The notes under the pieces are model-generated. The model saw only the letters and a program-made list of their open reading frames with translations. It was not told where the DNA came from and ran no database searches. DNA of 64,000 nt from Apostichopus japonicus. Its lineage: Eukaryota > Echinodermata > Holothuroidea > Aspidochirotida > Stichopodidae. The stretch's first letter is position 1; the number at the start of each line of letters is the position of its first letter. The position numbers and the translations under genes are program-made. The DNA is taken from assembly GCF_037975245.1 (NCBI RefSeq), contig NC_092577.1, positions 33,564,398 to 33,628,397 on the forward strand, in the 5' to 3' direction. Below are positions 51,796-64,000 of this stretch, piece after piece.

Positions 51796-54700
51796 CATAG
51801 CCCGTCTCGCGGGTAACATGTTCAATACTTACCAGTCTGGCGGGACACATATTCCCGTCTTCCGGGAAACTTTTTGCTACTTAGCCCGTCTCGCGGGTAA
51901 CAGACGGGTAAGTATTGGAAATGTTACCCGCGAGACGGGCTAAGTATAGCATCTGACTGAGTGGAAGTCGTCTAAAGTTTTGGGATTATGTTACCCACCA
52001 GACGGGCTAAGAATTGAACATATTACCCACCAGTCGGGCTGTGTTACATCTGACCCAGTTAGTGGAAGTCGTCTAAAGTTTCCCGGAAGACGGGAATTTA
52101 TTTCCCGCCTGACGGGTAAGATGCTACATAGCCCGTCTCGCGGGTAACATGTTCAATACTTACCCGTCTGGCGGGAAACATATTCCCGTCTTCCGGGAAA
52201 ATATATGCTACCTAGCCCGTCTCGCGGGTAACAGACGGGTAAGTATTGCAAATGTTACCCGCGAGACGGGCTAAGTAAAGCATCTGACTGAGTGGAAGTC
52301 GTCTAAAGTTTCGGAAACATGTTACACAACAGACCGGCTAAGAATTGAACATGTTACCCACCAGTCGGGCTGTGTAACATCTGACCCAGTTAGTGGAAGT
52401 CGTCTAAAGTTTCCCGGAAGACGGGAATTTATTTCCCGCAGACGGGTAGGATTCTACATAGCCCGTCTGGCGGGTAACATGTTCAATACTTACCCGTGTG
52501 GCGGGAAACATATTCCCGTCTTCCGGGAAACTATATGCTACATAGGCCGTCTCGCGGGTAACAGACGGGTAAGTATTGCAAATGTTACCCGCGAGACGGG
52601 CTACGTATAACATCTGACTGAGTGGAAGTCGTCTAAAGTTTCGGGAACATAATACCTACCAGACGGGCTAAGAATTGAACATGTTACCCGTGTTCCACTA
52701 CCTGCTTAATGGAAGTCGTCTAAAGTTTCGGGAACATGTTACCCGCAGACGGGTAAGATGCTACATAGCCCGTCTGGCGGGACACATATTCCCGTCTTCC
52801 GGGAAACTTTTTGCTACTTAGCCCGTCTCGCGGGTAACAGACGGGTAAGTATTGAAAATGTTACCCGCGAGACGGGCTAAGTACAGCATCTGACTGAGTG
52901 GAAGTCGTCTAAAGTTTCGGAAACATGTTACCCACCAGACCGGCTAAGAATTGAACATGTTAACCACCAGTCGGGCTGTGTAACATCTGACCCAGTTAGT
53001 GGAAGTCGTCTAAAGTTTCCCGCCAGACGGGTAAGATGCTACATAGCCCGTCTCGCGGGTAACATGTTCAATACTTACCCGTCTGGCGGGAAACATATTC
53101 CCGTCTTCCGGGAAAATACATGCTACTTAGCCCGTCTCGCGGGTAACAGACGGGTAAGTATTGAAAATGTTACCCGCGAGACGGGCTAAGTATAGCATCT
53201 GACTGAGTGGAAGTCGTTTAAAGTTTCAAGATTATGTTACCCACCAGATGGGCTAAGAATTGAACATGTTAGCCGTGTTCCACTACCTGCTTAATGGAAG
53301 TCGTCTAAAGTTTCGGGAACATGTTACCCGCAGACGGGTAAGATGCTACATAGCCCGTCTGGCGGGACACATATTCCCGTCTTCCGGGAAACTTTTTGCT
53401 ACTTAGCCCGTCTCGCGGGTAACAGACGGGTAAGTATTGAAAATGTTACCCGCGAGACGGGCTAAGTACAGCATCTGACTGAGTGGAAGTCGTCTAAAGT
53501 TTCGGAAACATGTTACCCACCAGACCGGCTAAGAATTGAACATGTTAACCACCAGTCGGGCTGTGTAACATCTGACCCAGTTAGTGGAAGTCGTCTAAAG
53601 TTTCCCGGAAGACGGGAATTTATTTCCCGCCAGACGGGTTAGATGCTACATAGCCCGTCTCGCGGGTAACATGTTCAATAATTACCCGTCTGACGGGAAA
53701 CATATTCCCGTCTTCCGGGAAACTATATGCTACTTAGACCGTCTCGCGGGTAACAGACGGGTAAGTATTGAAAATGTTACCCGCGAGGCGGGCTAAGTAA
53801 AGCATCTGACTGAGTGGAAGTCGTCTAAAGTTTCCCGGAAGACGGGAATTTATTTCCCGCCAGACGGGTAAGATGCTACATAGCCCGTCTCGCGGGTAAC
53901 ATGTTCAATAATTACCCTTCTGACGGGAAACATATTGCCGTCTTCTGGGAAACATATTCCCGTCTTCCGGGAAAATATATGCTACCTAGCCCGTCTCGCG
54001 GGTAACAGACGGGTAAGTATTAAAAAAGTTTCGGGATTATGTTACCCACCAGACGGGCTAAGAATTGAACATGTTACCCGTCTTCCACTGAATGCTTAAT
54101 GGAAGTCGTCTAAAGTTTCGGGAACATGTTACCCACCAGACGGGTAAGATGCTACATAGCCCGTCTCGCGGGTAACATGTTCAATACTTACCAGTCTGGC
54201 GGGACACATATTCCCGTCTTCCGGGAAACTTTTTGCTACTTAGCCCGTCTCGCGGGTAACAGACGGGTAAGTATTGGAAATGTTACCCGCGAGACGGGCT
54301 AAGTATAGCATCTGACTGAGTGGAAGTCGTCTAAAGTTTTGGGATTATGTTACCCACCAGACGGGCTAAGAATTGAACATATTACCCACCAGTCGGGCTG
54401 TGTTACATCTGACCCAGTTAGTGGAAGTCGTCTAAAGTTTCCCGGAAGACGGGAATTTATTTCCCGCCTGACGGGTAAGATGCTACATAGCCCGTCTCGC
54501 GGGTAACATGTTCAATACTTACCCGTCTGGCGGGAAACATATTCCCGTCTTCCGGGAAAATATATGCTACCTAGCCCGTCTCGCGGGTAACAGACGGGTA
54601 AGTATTGCAAATGTTACCCGCGAGACGGGCTAAGTAAAGCATCTGACTGAGTGGAAGTCGTCTAAAGTTTCGGAAACATGTTACACAACAGACCGGCTAA

Positions 54701-57700
54701 GAATTGAACATGTTACCCACCAGTCGGGCTGTGTAACATCTGACCCAGTTAGTGGAAGTCGTCTAAAGTTTCCCGGAAGACGGGAATTTATTTCCCGCAG
54801 ACGGGTAGGATGCTACATAGCCCGTCTGGCGGGTAACATGTTCAATACTTACCCGTGTGGCGGGAAACATATTCCCGTCTTCCGGGAAACTATATGCTAC
54901 ATAGGCCGTCTCGCGGGTAACAGACGGGTAAGTATTGAAAATGTTACCCGCGAGACGGGCTACGTATAACATCTGACTGAGTGGAAGTCGTCTAAAGTTT
55001 CGGGAACATAATACCTACCAGACGGGCTAAGAATTGAACATGTTACCCGTGTTCCACTACCTGCTTAATGGAAGTCGTCTAAAGTTTCGGGAACATGTTA
55101 CCCGCAGACGGGTAAGATGCTACATAGCCCGTCTGGCGGGACACATATTCCCGTCTTCCGGGAAACTTTTTGCTACTTAGCCCGTCTCGCGGGTAACAGA
55201 CGGGTAAGTATTGAAAATGTTACCCGCGAGACGGGCTAAGTACAGCATCTGACTGAGTGGAAGTCGTCTAAAGTTTCGGAAACATGTTACCCACCAGACC
55301 GGCTAAGAATTGAACATGTTAACCACCAGTCGGGCTGTGTAACATCTGACCCAGTTAGTGGAAGTCGTCTAAAGTTTCCCGGAAGACGGGAATTTATTTC
55401 CCGCCAGACGGGTAAGATGCTACATAGCCCGTCTCGCGGGTAACATGTTCAATAATTACCCGTCTGACGGGAAAAATATTCCCGTCTTCTGGGAAACATA
55501 TTTTCGTCTTCCGGGAAAATATATGCTACCTAGCCCGTCTCGCGGGTAACAGACGGGTAAGTATTGAATGAACATGTTACCCACCAGACGGGTAAGATGC
55601 TACATAGCCCGTCTGGCGGGTAACATGTTCAATACTTACCCGTCTGGCGGGAAACATATTCCCGTCTTCCGGGAAACTATATGCTACTTAGACCGTCTCG
55701 CGGGTAACAGACGGGTAAGGATTGAAAATGTTACCCGCGAGGCGGGCTAAGTAAAGCATCTGACTGAGTGGAAGTCGTCTAAAGTTTCCCGGAAGACGGG
55801 AATTTATTTCCCGCCAGACGGGTAAGATGCTACATAGCCCGTCTCGCGGGTAACATGTTCAATAATTACCCTTCTGACGGGAAACATATTGCCGTCTTCT
55901 GGGAAACATATTCCCGTCTTCCGGGAAAATATATGCTACCTAGCCCGTCTCGCGGGTAACAGACGGGTAAGTATTAAAAAAGTTTCGGGATTATGTTACC
56001 CACCAGACGGGCTAAGAATTGAACATGTTACCCGTCTTCCACTGAATGCTTAATGGAAGTCGTCTAAAGTTTCGGGAACATGTTACCCACCAGACGGGTA
56101 AGATGCTACATAGCCCGTCTGGCGGGTAACATGTTCAATACTTACCAGTCTGGCGGGACACATATTCCCGTCTTCCGGGAAACTTTTTGCTACTTAGCCC
56201 GTCTCGCGGGTAACAGACGGGTAAGTATTTGAAATGTTACCCGCGAGACGGGCTAAGTATAGCATCTGACTGAGTGGAAGTCGTCTAAAGTTTCGGAAAC
56301 ATGTTACACAACAGACGGGCTAAGAATTGAACATATTACCCACCAGTCGGGCTGTGTTACATCTGACCCAGTTAGTGGAAGTCGTCTAAAGTTTCCCGGA
56401 AGACGGGAATTTATTTCCCGCCTGACGGGTAAGATGCTACATAGCCCGTCTCGCGGGTAACATGTTCAATACTTACCCGTCTGGCGGGAAACATATTCCC
56501 GTCTTCCGGGAAAATATATGCTACCTAGCCCGTCTCGCGGGTAACAGACGGGTAAGTATTGCAAATGTTACCCGCGAGACGGGCTAAGTAAAGCATCTGA
56601 CTGAGTGGAAGTCGTCTAAAGTTTCGGAAACATGTTACACAACAGACCGGCTAAGAATTGAACATGTTACCCACCAGTCGGGCTGTGTAACATCTGACCC
56701 AGTTAGTGGAAGTCGTCTAAAGTTTCCCGGAAGACGGGAATTTATTTCCCGCAGACGGGTAGGATGCTACATAGCCCGTCTGGCGGGTAACATGTTCAAT
56801 ACTTACACGTGTGGCGGGAAACATATTCCCGTCTTCCGGGAAACTATATGCTACATAGGCCGTCTCGCGGGTAACAGACGGGTAAGTATTGAAAATGTTA
56901 CCCGCGAGACGGGCTACGTATAACATCTGACTGAGTGGAAGTCGTCTAAAGTTTCGGGAACATAATACCTACCAGACGGGCTAAGAATTGAACATGTTAC
57001 CCGTGTTCCACTACCTGCTTAATGGAAGTCGTCTAAAGTTTCGGGAACATGTTACCCGCAGACGGGTAAGATGCTACATAGCCCGTCTGGCGGGACACAT
57101 ATTCCCGTCTTCCGGGAAACTTTTTGCTACTTAGCCCGTCTCGCGGGTAACAGACGGGTAAGTATTGAAAATGTTACCCGCGAGACGGGCTAAGTACAGC
57201 ATCTGACTGAGTGGAAGTCGTCTAAAGTTTCGGAAACATGTTACCCACCAGACCGGCTAAGAATTGAACATGTTAACCACCAGTCGGGCTGTGTAACATC
57301 TGACCCAGTTAGTGGAAGTCGTCTAAAGTTTCCCGGAAGACGGGAATTTATTTCCCGCCAGACGGGTAAGATGCTACATAGCCCGTCTCGCGGGTAACAT
57401 GTTCAATACTTACCCGTCTGGCGGGAAACATATTCCCGTCTTCCGGGAAAATACATGCTACTTAGCCCGTCTCGCGGGTAACAGACGGGTAAGTATTGAA
57501 AATGTTACCCGCGAGACGGGCTAAGTATAGCATCTGACTGAGTGGAAGTCGTTTAAAGTTTCAAGATTATGTTACCCACCAGATGGGCTAAGAATTGAAC
57601 ATGTTAGCCGTGTTCCACTACCTGCTTAATGGAAGTCGTCTAAAGTTTCGGGAACATGTTACCCGCAGACGGGTAAGATGCTACATAGCCCGTCTGGCGG

Positions 57701-60700
57701 GACACATATTCCCGTCTTCCGGGAAACTTTTTACTACTTAGCCCGTCTCGCGGGTAACAGACGGGTAAGTATTGAAAATGTTACCCGCGAGACGGGCTAA
57801 GTACAGCATCTGACTGAGTGGAAGTCGTCTAAAGTTTCGGAAACATGTTACCCACCAGACCGGCTAAGAATTGAACATGTTAACCACCAGTCGGGCTGTG
57901 TAACATCTGACCCAGTTAGTGGAAGTCGTCTAAAGTTTCCCGGAAGACGGGAATTTATTTCCCGCCAGACGGGTAAGATGCTACATAGCCCGTCTCGCGG
58001 GTAACATGTTCAATAATTACCCGTCTGACGGGAAAAATATTCCCGTCTTCTGGGAAACATATTCCCGTCTTCCGGGAAAATATATGCTACCTAGCCCGTC
58101 TCGCGGGTAACAGACGGGTAAGTATTGAATGAACATGTTACCCACCAGACGGGTAAGATGCTACATAGCCCGTCTGGCGGGTAACATGTTCAATACTTAC
58201 CAGTCTGGCGGGACACCTATTCCCGTCTTCCGGGAAACTTTTTGCTACTTAGCCCGTCTCGCGGGTAACAGACGGGTAAGTATTACAAATGTTACCCGCG
58301 AGACGGGCTAAGTATAGCATCTGACTGAGTGGAAGTCGTCTAAAGTGTCGGGATTATGTTACCCACCAGACGGGCTAAGAATTGAACATATTACCCACCA
58401 GTCGGGCTGTGTTACATCTGACCCAGTTAGTGGAAGTCGTCTAAAGTTTCCCGGAAGACGGGAATTTATTTCCCGCCTGACGGGTAAGATGCTACATAGC
58501 CCGTCTCGCGGGTAACATGTTCAATACTTACCCGTCTGGCGGGAAACATATTCCCGTTTTCTGGGAAACTATATGCTACTATGCCCGTCTCGCGGGTAAC
58601 AGACGGGTAAGTATTGAAGATGTTACCCGCGAGACGGGCTAAGTATAACATCTGACTGAGTGGAAGTCGTCTAAAGTTTCGGGAACATAATACCCACCAG
58701 ACGGGCTAAGAATTGAACATGTTACCCGTCTTCCACTAACTGGTTAATGGAAGTCGTCTAAAGTTTCGTGAACATAATATCCACCAGACGGGCTAAGAAT
58801 TGAACATGTTAGCCGTGTTCCACTACCTGCTTAATGGAAGTCGTCTAAAGTTTCGGGAACATGTTACCCGCAGACGGGTAAGATGCTACATAGCCCGTCT
58901 CGCGGGTAACATGTTCAATACTTACCCGTCTGAGTGGAAGTCTGAGTCTGGTCTGAGTGGAAGTCGTCTAAAGTTTCGGGATTATGTTACCCACCAGACG
59001 GGCTAAGAATTGAACATGTTACCCGTCTTCCACTAACTGGTTAATGGAAGTCGTCTAAAGTTTCGTGAACATGTTACCTACCAGACGGGTAAGATGCTAC
59101 ATAGCCCGTCTCGCGGGTAACATGTTCAATACTTACCCGTCTGGCGGGAAACATATTCCCGTCTTCCGGGAAACTATATGCTACTTAGGCCGTCTCGCGG
59201 GTAACAGACGGGTAAGTATTGAAAATGTTACCCGCGAGACGGGCTAAGTACAGCATCTGACTGAGTGGAAGTCGTCTAAAGTTTCGGAAACATGTTACCC
59301 ACCAGACCGGCTAAGAATTGAAAATGTTACCCACCAGTCGGGCTGTGTAACATCTGACCCAGTTAGTGGAAGTCGTCTAAAGTTTCCCGGAAGACGGGAA
59401 TTTATTTCCCGCCAGACGGGTAAGATGCTACATAGCCCGTCTCACGGGTAACATGTTCAATACTTACCCGTCTGGCGGGAAACATATTCCCGTCTTCCGC
59501 TATATGCTACTTAGGCCGTCTCGCGGGTAACAGACGGGTAAGTATTGAAAATGTTACCCGCGAGACGGGCTACGTATAACATCTGACTGAGTGGAAGTCG
59601 TCTAAAGTTTCGGGAACATAATACCCACCAGATGGGCTAAGAATTGAACATGTTACCCGTCTTCCACTAACTGCTTAATGGAAGTCGTCTAAAGTTTCGG
59701 GATTATGTTACCCACCAGACGGGTAAGATGCTACATAGCCCGTCTCGCGTTTAACATGTTCAATACTTACCCGTCTGGCGGGAAACATATTCCCGTCTTC
59801 CGGGAAAATATATGCTACTTAGACCGTCTCGCGGGTAACAGACGGGTAAGTATTGAAAATGTTACCCGCGAGACGGGCTAAGTAAAGCATCTGACTGAGT
59901 GGAAGTCGTCTAAAGTTTCCCGGAAGACGGGAATTTATTTCCCGCCAGACGGGTAAGATGCTACATAGCCCGTCTCGCGGGTAACATGTTCAATAATTAC
60001 CCGTCTGACGGGAAACATATTCCCGTCTTCTGGGAAACATATTCCCGTCTTCCGGGAAAATATATGCTACCTAGCCCGTCTCGTCTCGTCTGAGTGGAAG
60101 TCGTCTAAAGTTTCGGGATTATGTCACCCACCAGACGGGCTAAGAATTGAACATGTTACCCGTCTTCCACTGAATGCTTAATGGAAGTCGTCTAAAGTTT
60201 CGGGAACATGTTACCCACCAGACGGGTAAGATGCTACATAGCCCGTCTGGCGGGTAACATGTTAAATACTTACCAGTCTGGCGGGACAAATATTCCCGTC
60301 TTCCGGGAAACTTTTTGCTACTTAGCCCGTCTCGCGGGTAACAGACGGGTAAGTATTGAAAATGTTACCCGCGAGACGGGCTAAGTATAGCATCTGACTG
60401 AGTGGAAGTCGTCTAAAGTTTTGGGATTATGTTTCCCACCAGACGGGCTAAGAATTGAACATATTACCCACCAGTCGGGCTGTGTTACATCTGACCCAGT
60501 TAGTGGAAGTCGTCTAAAGTTTCCCGGAAGACGGGAATTTATTTCCCGCATGACGGGTAAGATGCTACATAGCCCGTCTCGCGGGTAACATGTTCAATAC
60601 TTACCCGTCTGGCGGGAAACATATTCCCGTTTTCTGGGAAACTATATGCTACTATGCCCGTCTCGCGGGTAACAGACGGGTAAGTATTGAAAATGTTACC

Positions 60701-61299
60701 CGCGAGACGGGCTAAGTATAACATCTGACTGAGTGGAAGTCGTCTAAAGTTTCGGGAACATAATACCCACCAGACGGGCTAAGAATTGAACATGTTACCC
60801 GTCTTCCACTAACTGGTTAATGGAAGTCGTCTAAAGTTTCGTGAACATAATATCCACCAGACGGGCTAAGAATTGAACATGTTAGCCGTGTTCCACTACC
60901 TGCTTAATGGAAGTCGTCTAAAGTTTCGGGAACATGTTACCCGCAGACGGGTAAGATGCTACATAGCCCGTCTGGCGGGACACATATTCCCGTCTTCCGG
61001 GAAACTTTTTGCTACTTAGCCCGTCTCGCGGGTAACAGACGGGTAAGTATTGAAAATGTTACCCGCGAGACGGGCTAAGTACAGCATCTGACTGAGTGGA
61101 AGTCGTCTAAAGTTTCGGAAACATGTTACCCACCAGACCGGCTAAGAATTGAACATGTTACTCACCAGTCGGGCTGTGTAACATCTGACCCAGTTAGTGG
61201 AAGTCGTCTAAAGTTTCCCGGAAGACGGGAATTTATTTCCCGCCAGACGGGTAAGATGCTACATAGCCCGTCTCGCGGGTAACATGTTCAATACTTACC

Positions 61300-63700
61300 C
61301 GTCTGGCGGGAAACATATTCCCGTCTTCTGGGAAACATATTCCCGTCTTCCGGGAAAATATATGCTACCTAGCCCGTCTCGCGGGTAACAGACGGGTAAG
61401 TATTGCAAATGTTACCCGCGAGACGGGCTAAGTAAAGCATCTGACTGAGTGGAAGTCGTCTAAAGTTTCGGAAACATGTTACCCAACAGACCGGCTGGCG
61501 GGTAACATGTTCAATACTTACCCGTCTGGCGGGAAACATATTCCCGTCTTCCGGGAAACTATATGCTACATAGGCCGTCTCGCGGGTAACAGACGGGTAA
61601 GTATTGAAAATGTTACCCGCGAGACGGGCTACGTATAACATCTGACTGAGTGGAAGTCGTCTAAAGTTTCGGGAACATAATACCTACCAGACGGGCTAAG
61701 AATTGAACATGTTACCCGTCTTCCACTAACTGCTTTAATGGAAGTCGTCTAAAGTTTCGTGAACATGTTACCTACCAGACGGGTAAGATGCTACATAGCC
61801 CGTCTCGCGGGTAACATGTTCAATACTTACCCGTCTGGCGGGAAACATATTCCCGTCTCCCGGGTAACAGACGGGTAAGTATTGAAAATGTTACCCGCGA
61901 GACGGGCTGGGTATAGCATCTGACTGAGTGGAAGTCGTCTAAAGTTTCGGGAACATAATACCCACCAGACGGGCTAAGAATTGAACATGTTACCCACCAG
62001 TCGGGCTGTGTAACATCTGACCCAGTTAGTCGAAGTCGTCTAAAGTCTCCCGGAAGACGGGAATTTATTTCCCGCCAGACGGGTAAGATGCTACCCGTCT
62101 GGCGGGAAACATATTCCCGTTTTCCGGGAAACTATATGCTACTTAGGCCGTCTCGCGGGTAACAGACGGGTAAGTATTGAAAATTTTACCCGCGAGACGG
62201 GCTACGTATAACATCTGACTGAATGGAAGTCGTCTAAAGTTTCGGGAACATGTTACCCACCAGACGGGTAAGATGCTACATAGCCCGTCTGGCGGGTAAC
62301 ATGTTCAATACTTACCAGTCTGGCGGGACACATATTCCCGTCTTCCGGGAAACTTTTTGCTACTTAGCCCGTCTCGCGGGTAACAGACGGGTCAGTATTG
62401 AAAATGTTACCCGCGAGACGGGCTAAGTATAACATCTGACTGAGTGCAAGTCGTCTAAAGTTTCGGGAACATAATACCCACCAGACGGGCTAAGAATTGA
62501 ACATGTTACCCGTGCTCCACTACCTGCTTAATGGAAGTCGTCTAAAGTTTCGGAAACATGTTACCCAACAGACCGGCTAAGAATTGAACATGTTACCCAC
62601 CAGTCGGGCTGTGTAACATCTGACCCAGTTAGTGGAAGTCGTCTAAAGTTTCCCGGAAGACGGGAATTTATTTCGCGCAGACGGGTAAGATGCTACATAG
62701 CCCGTCTGGCGGGTAACATGTTCAATACTTACCCGTCTGTCGGGAAACATATTCCCGTCTTCCGGGAAACTATATGCTACTTAGGCCGTCTCGCGGGTAA
62801 CAGACGGGTAAGTATTGAAAATGTTACCCGCGAGACGGGCTAAGTAAAGCATCTGACTGAGTGGAAGTCGTCTAAAGTTTCGGAAACATGTTACCCAACA
62901 GACCGTCTAAGAATTGAACATGTTACCCACCAGTCGGGCTAAGAATTGAACATGTTACCCGTGTTCCACTACCTGCTTAATGGAAGTCGTCTAAAGTTTC
63001 GGGAACATGTTACCCGCAGACGGGTAAGATGCTACATAGCCCGTCTGGCGGGTAACATGTTCAATACTTACCCGTCTGGCGGGAAACATATTCCCGTCTT
63101 CTGGGAAACATATTCCCGTCTTCCGGGAAAATATATGCTACCTAGCCCGTCTCGCGGGTAACAGACGGGTAAGTATTGCAAATGTTACCCGCGAGACGGG
63201 CTAAGTAAAGCATCTGACTGAGTGGAAGTCGTCTAAAGTTTCGGAAACATGTTACCCAACAGACCGGCTGGCGGGTAACATGTTCAATACTTACCCGTCT
63301 GGCGGGAAACATATTCCCGTCTTCCGGGAAACTATATGCTACATAGGCCGTCTCGCGGGTAACAGACGGGTAAGTATTGAAAATGTTACCCGCGAGACGG
63401 GCTACGTATAACATCTGACTGAGTGGAAGTCGTCTAAAGTTTCGGGAACATAATACCTACCAGACGGGCTAAGAATTGAACATGTTACCCGTCTTCCACT
63501 AACTGCTTTAATGGAAGTCGTCTAAAGTTTCGTGAACATGTTACCTACCAGACGGGTAAGATGCTACATAGCCCGTCTCGCGGGTAACATGTTCAATACT
63601 TACCCGTCTGGCGGGAAACATATTCCCGTCTCCCGGGTAACAGACGGGTAAGTATTGAAAATGTTACCCGCGAGACGGGCTACGTATAACATCTGACTGA
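61300..63700 (+). repeat. Satellite segment repeated at 1773-bp spacing
   Basis: A chimeric junction, CAGACCGGCTGGCGGGTAAC, occurs at about 61490 and 63263. The surrounding roughly 600 bp (about 61310-61930 and 63083-63700) are almost identical, including the shortened CCCGTCTCCCGGGTAACAG variant. The material between them differs. Confidence 0.75.
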
Positions 63701-64000
63701 GTGGAAGTCGTCTAAAGTTTCGGGAACATAATACCCACCAGATGGGCTAAGAATTGAACATGTTACCCGTCTTCCACTAACTGGTTAATGGAAGTCGTCT
63801 GAAGTTTCGTGAACATGTTACCTACCAGACGGGTAAGATGCTACATAGCCCGTCTCGCGGGTAACATGTTCAATACTTACCCGTCTGGCGGGAAACATAT
63901 TCCCGTCTTCCGGGAAAATATATGCTACTTAGCCCGTCTCGCGGGTAACAGACGGGTAAGTATTGAAAATGTTACCCGCGAGACAGGCTAAGTATAGCAT

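Larger units (their letters stand above)
36938..64000. repeat. Satellite array built of inverted-repeat units, at least 27 kb
   Basis: From about 36938 to the window end the sequence is one tandem array. The anchor TGGAAGTCGTCTAAAGTTTC recurs roughly every 90-250 bp. Short segments carry CAGACGGGCTAAGAATTGAA. Long segments of about 220 bp carry a core in both orientations: AGACGGGTAAGTATTG plus ACATGTTACCCGCGAGACG forward, and CCCGTCTCGCGGGTAACATG plus TTCAATACTTACCCGTCT inverted. Repeated 60-90-codon open frames occur on both strands with the same ARLAGN..NTYPS wording, which follows from the symmetry and is not evidence of coding. The array continues past the window. Confidence 0.97.

Noticed and set aside
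37455-63991. A family of 60-90-residue proteins (ARLAGN..NTYPS) on both strands
   Set aside because: The same wording appears on both strands because the core is an inverted repeat. Frames start and stop at repeat variants, and there is no splice or promoter context.
36938-64000. CRISPR array
   Set aside because: Repeats are regular, but there are no unique spacers of constant length, the genome is eukaryotic, and no cas genes are present. It is a satellite.
36938-64000. Array of p53-like half-sites (GAACATGTT)
   Set aside because: The usual forms GAACATGTTA and TAACATGTTC each miss one consensus position, and the word belongs to the repeated core, so its frequency is not independent evidence.

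Overview
The window is animal nuclear DNA: a split gene with GT-AG introns, tRNA-derived SINEs, terminal-inverted-repeat (TIR) transposons and a large satellite. Recurrent TAGGCCTA-type words, G/C homopolymer runs and many short transposons suggest a marine invertebrate, perhaps an echinoderm. That is an impression from composition, not a demonstrated identification.

Positions 1-85 may be the last codons of a gene entering from the left. The only complete gene I can support is a Ral-type small GTPase on the minus strand: four coding exons between 12306 and 7159, joining to 202 residues with all G-box motifs and a CLIL prenylation box. Its introns hold a minisatellite, a 26-bp-flanked insertion, and a 150-bp tandem repeat that copies the exon-2 splice donor.

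From about 12.4 to 36.9 kb I find no convincing genes. The interval holds two tRNA-like SINEs (one with a multiplied head), five TIR elements (two with perfect 8-bp target duplications and one with a near-perfect one), several tandem repeats, and a fossil non-LTR retrotransposon split by one of the TIR elements.

From about 36938 to the window end (27 kb) everything is one CpG-rich satellite. A core of about 42 bp occurs in both orientations, so each roughly 220-bp unit is a long imperfect hairpin and both strands read alike. Units are organised into higher-order repeats of about 1.235 kb and 3.146 kb. One short block, at about 51.62-51.79 kb, is inverted relative to the rest. The left edge is divergent and abuts the nested transposon remains. 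This array is the most unusual object in the window.
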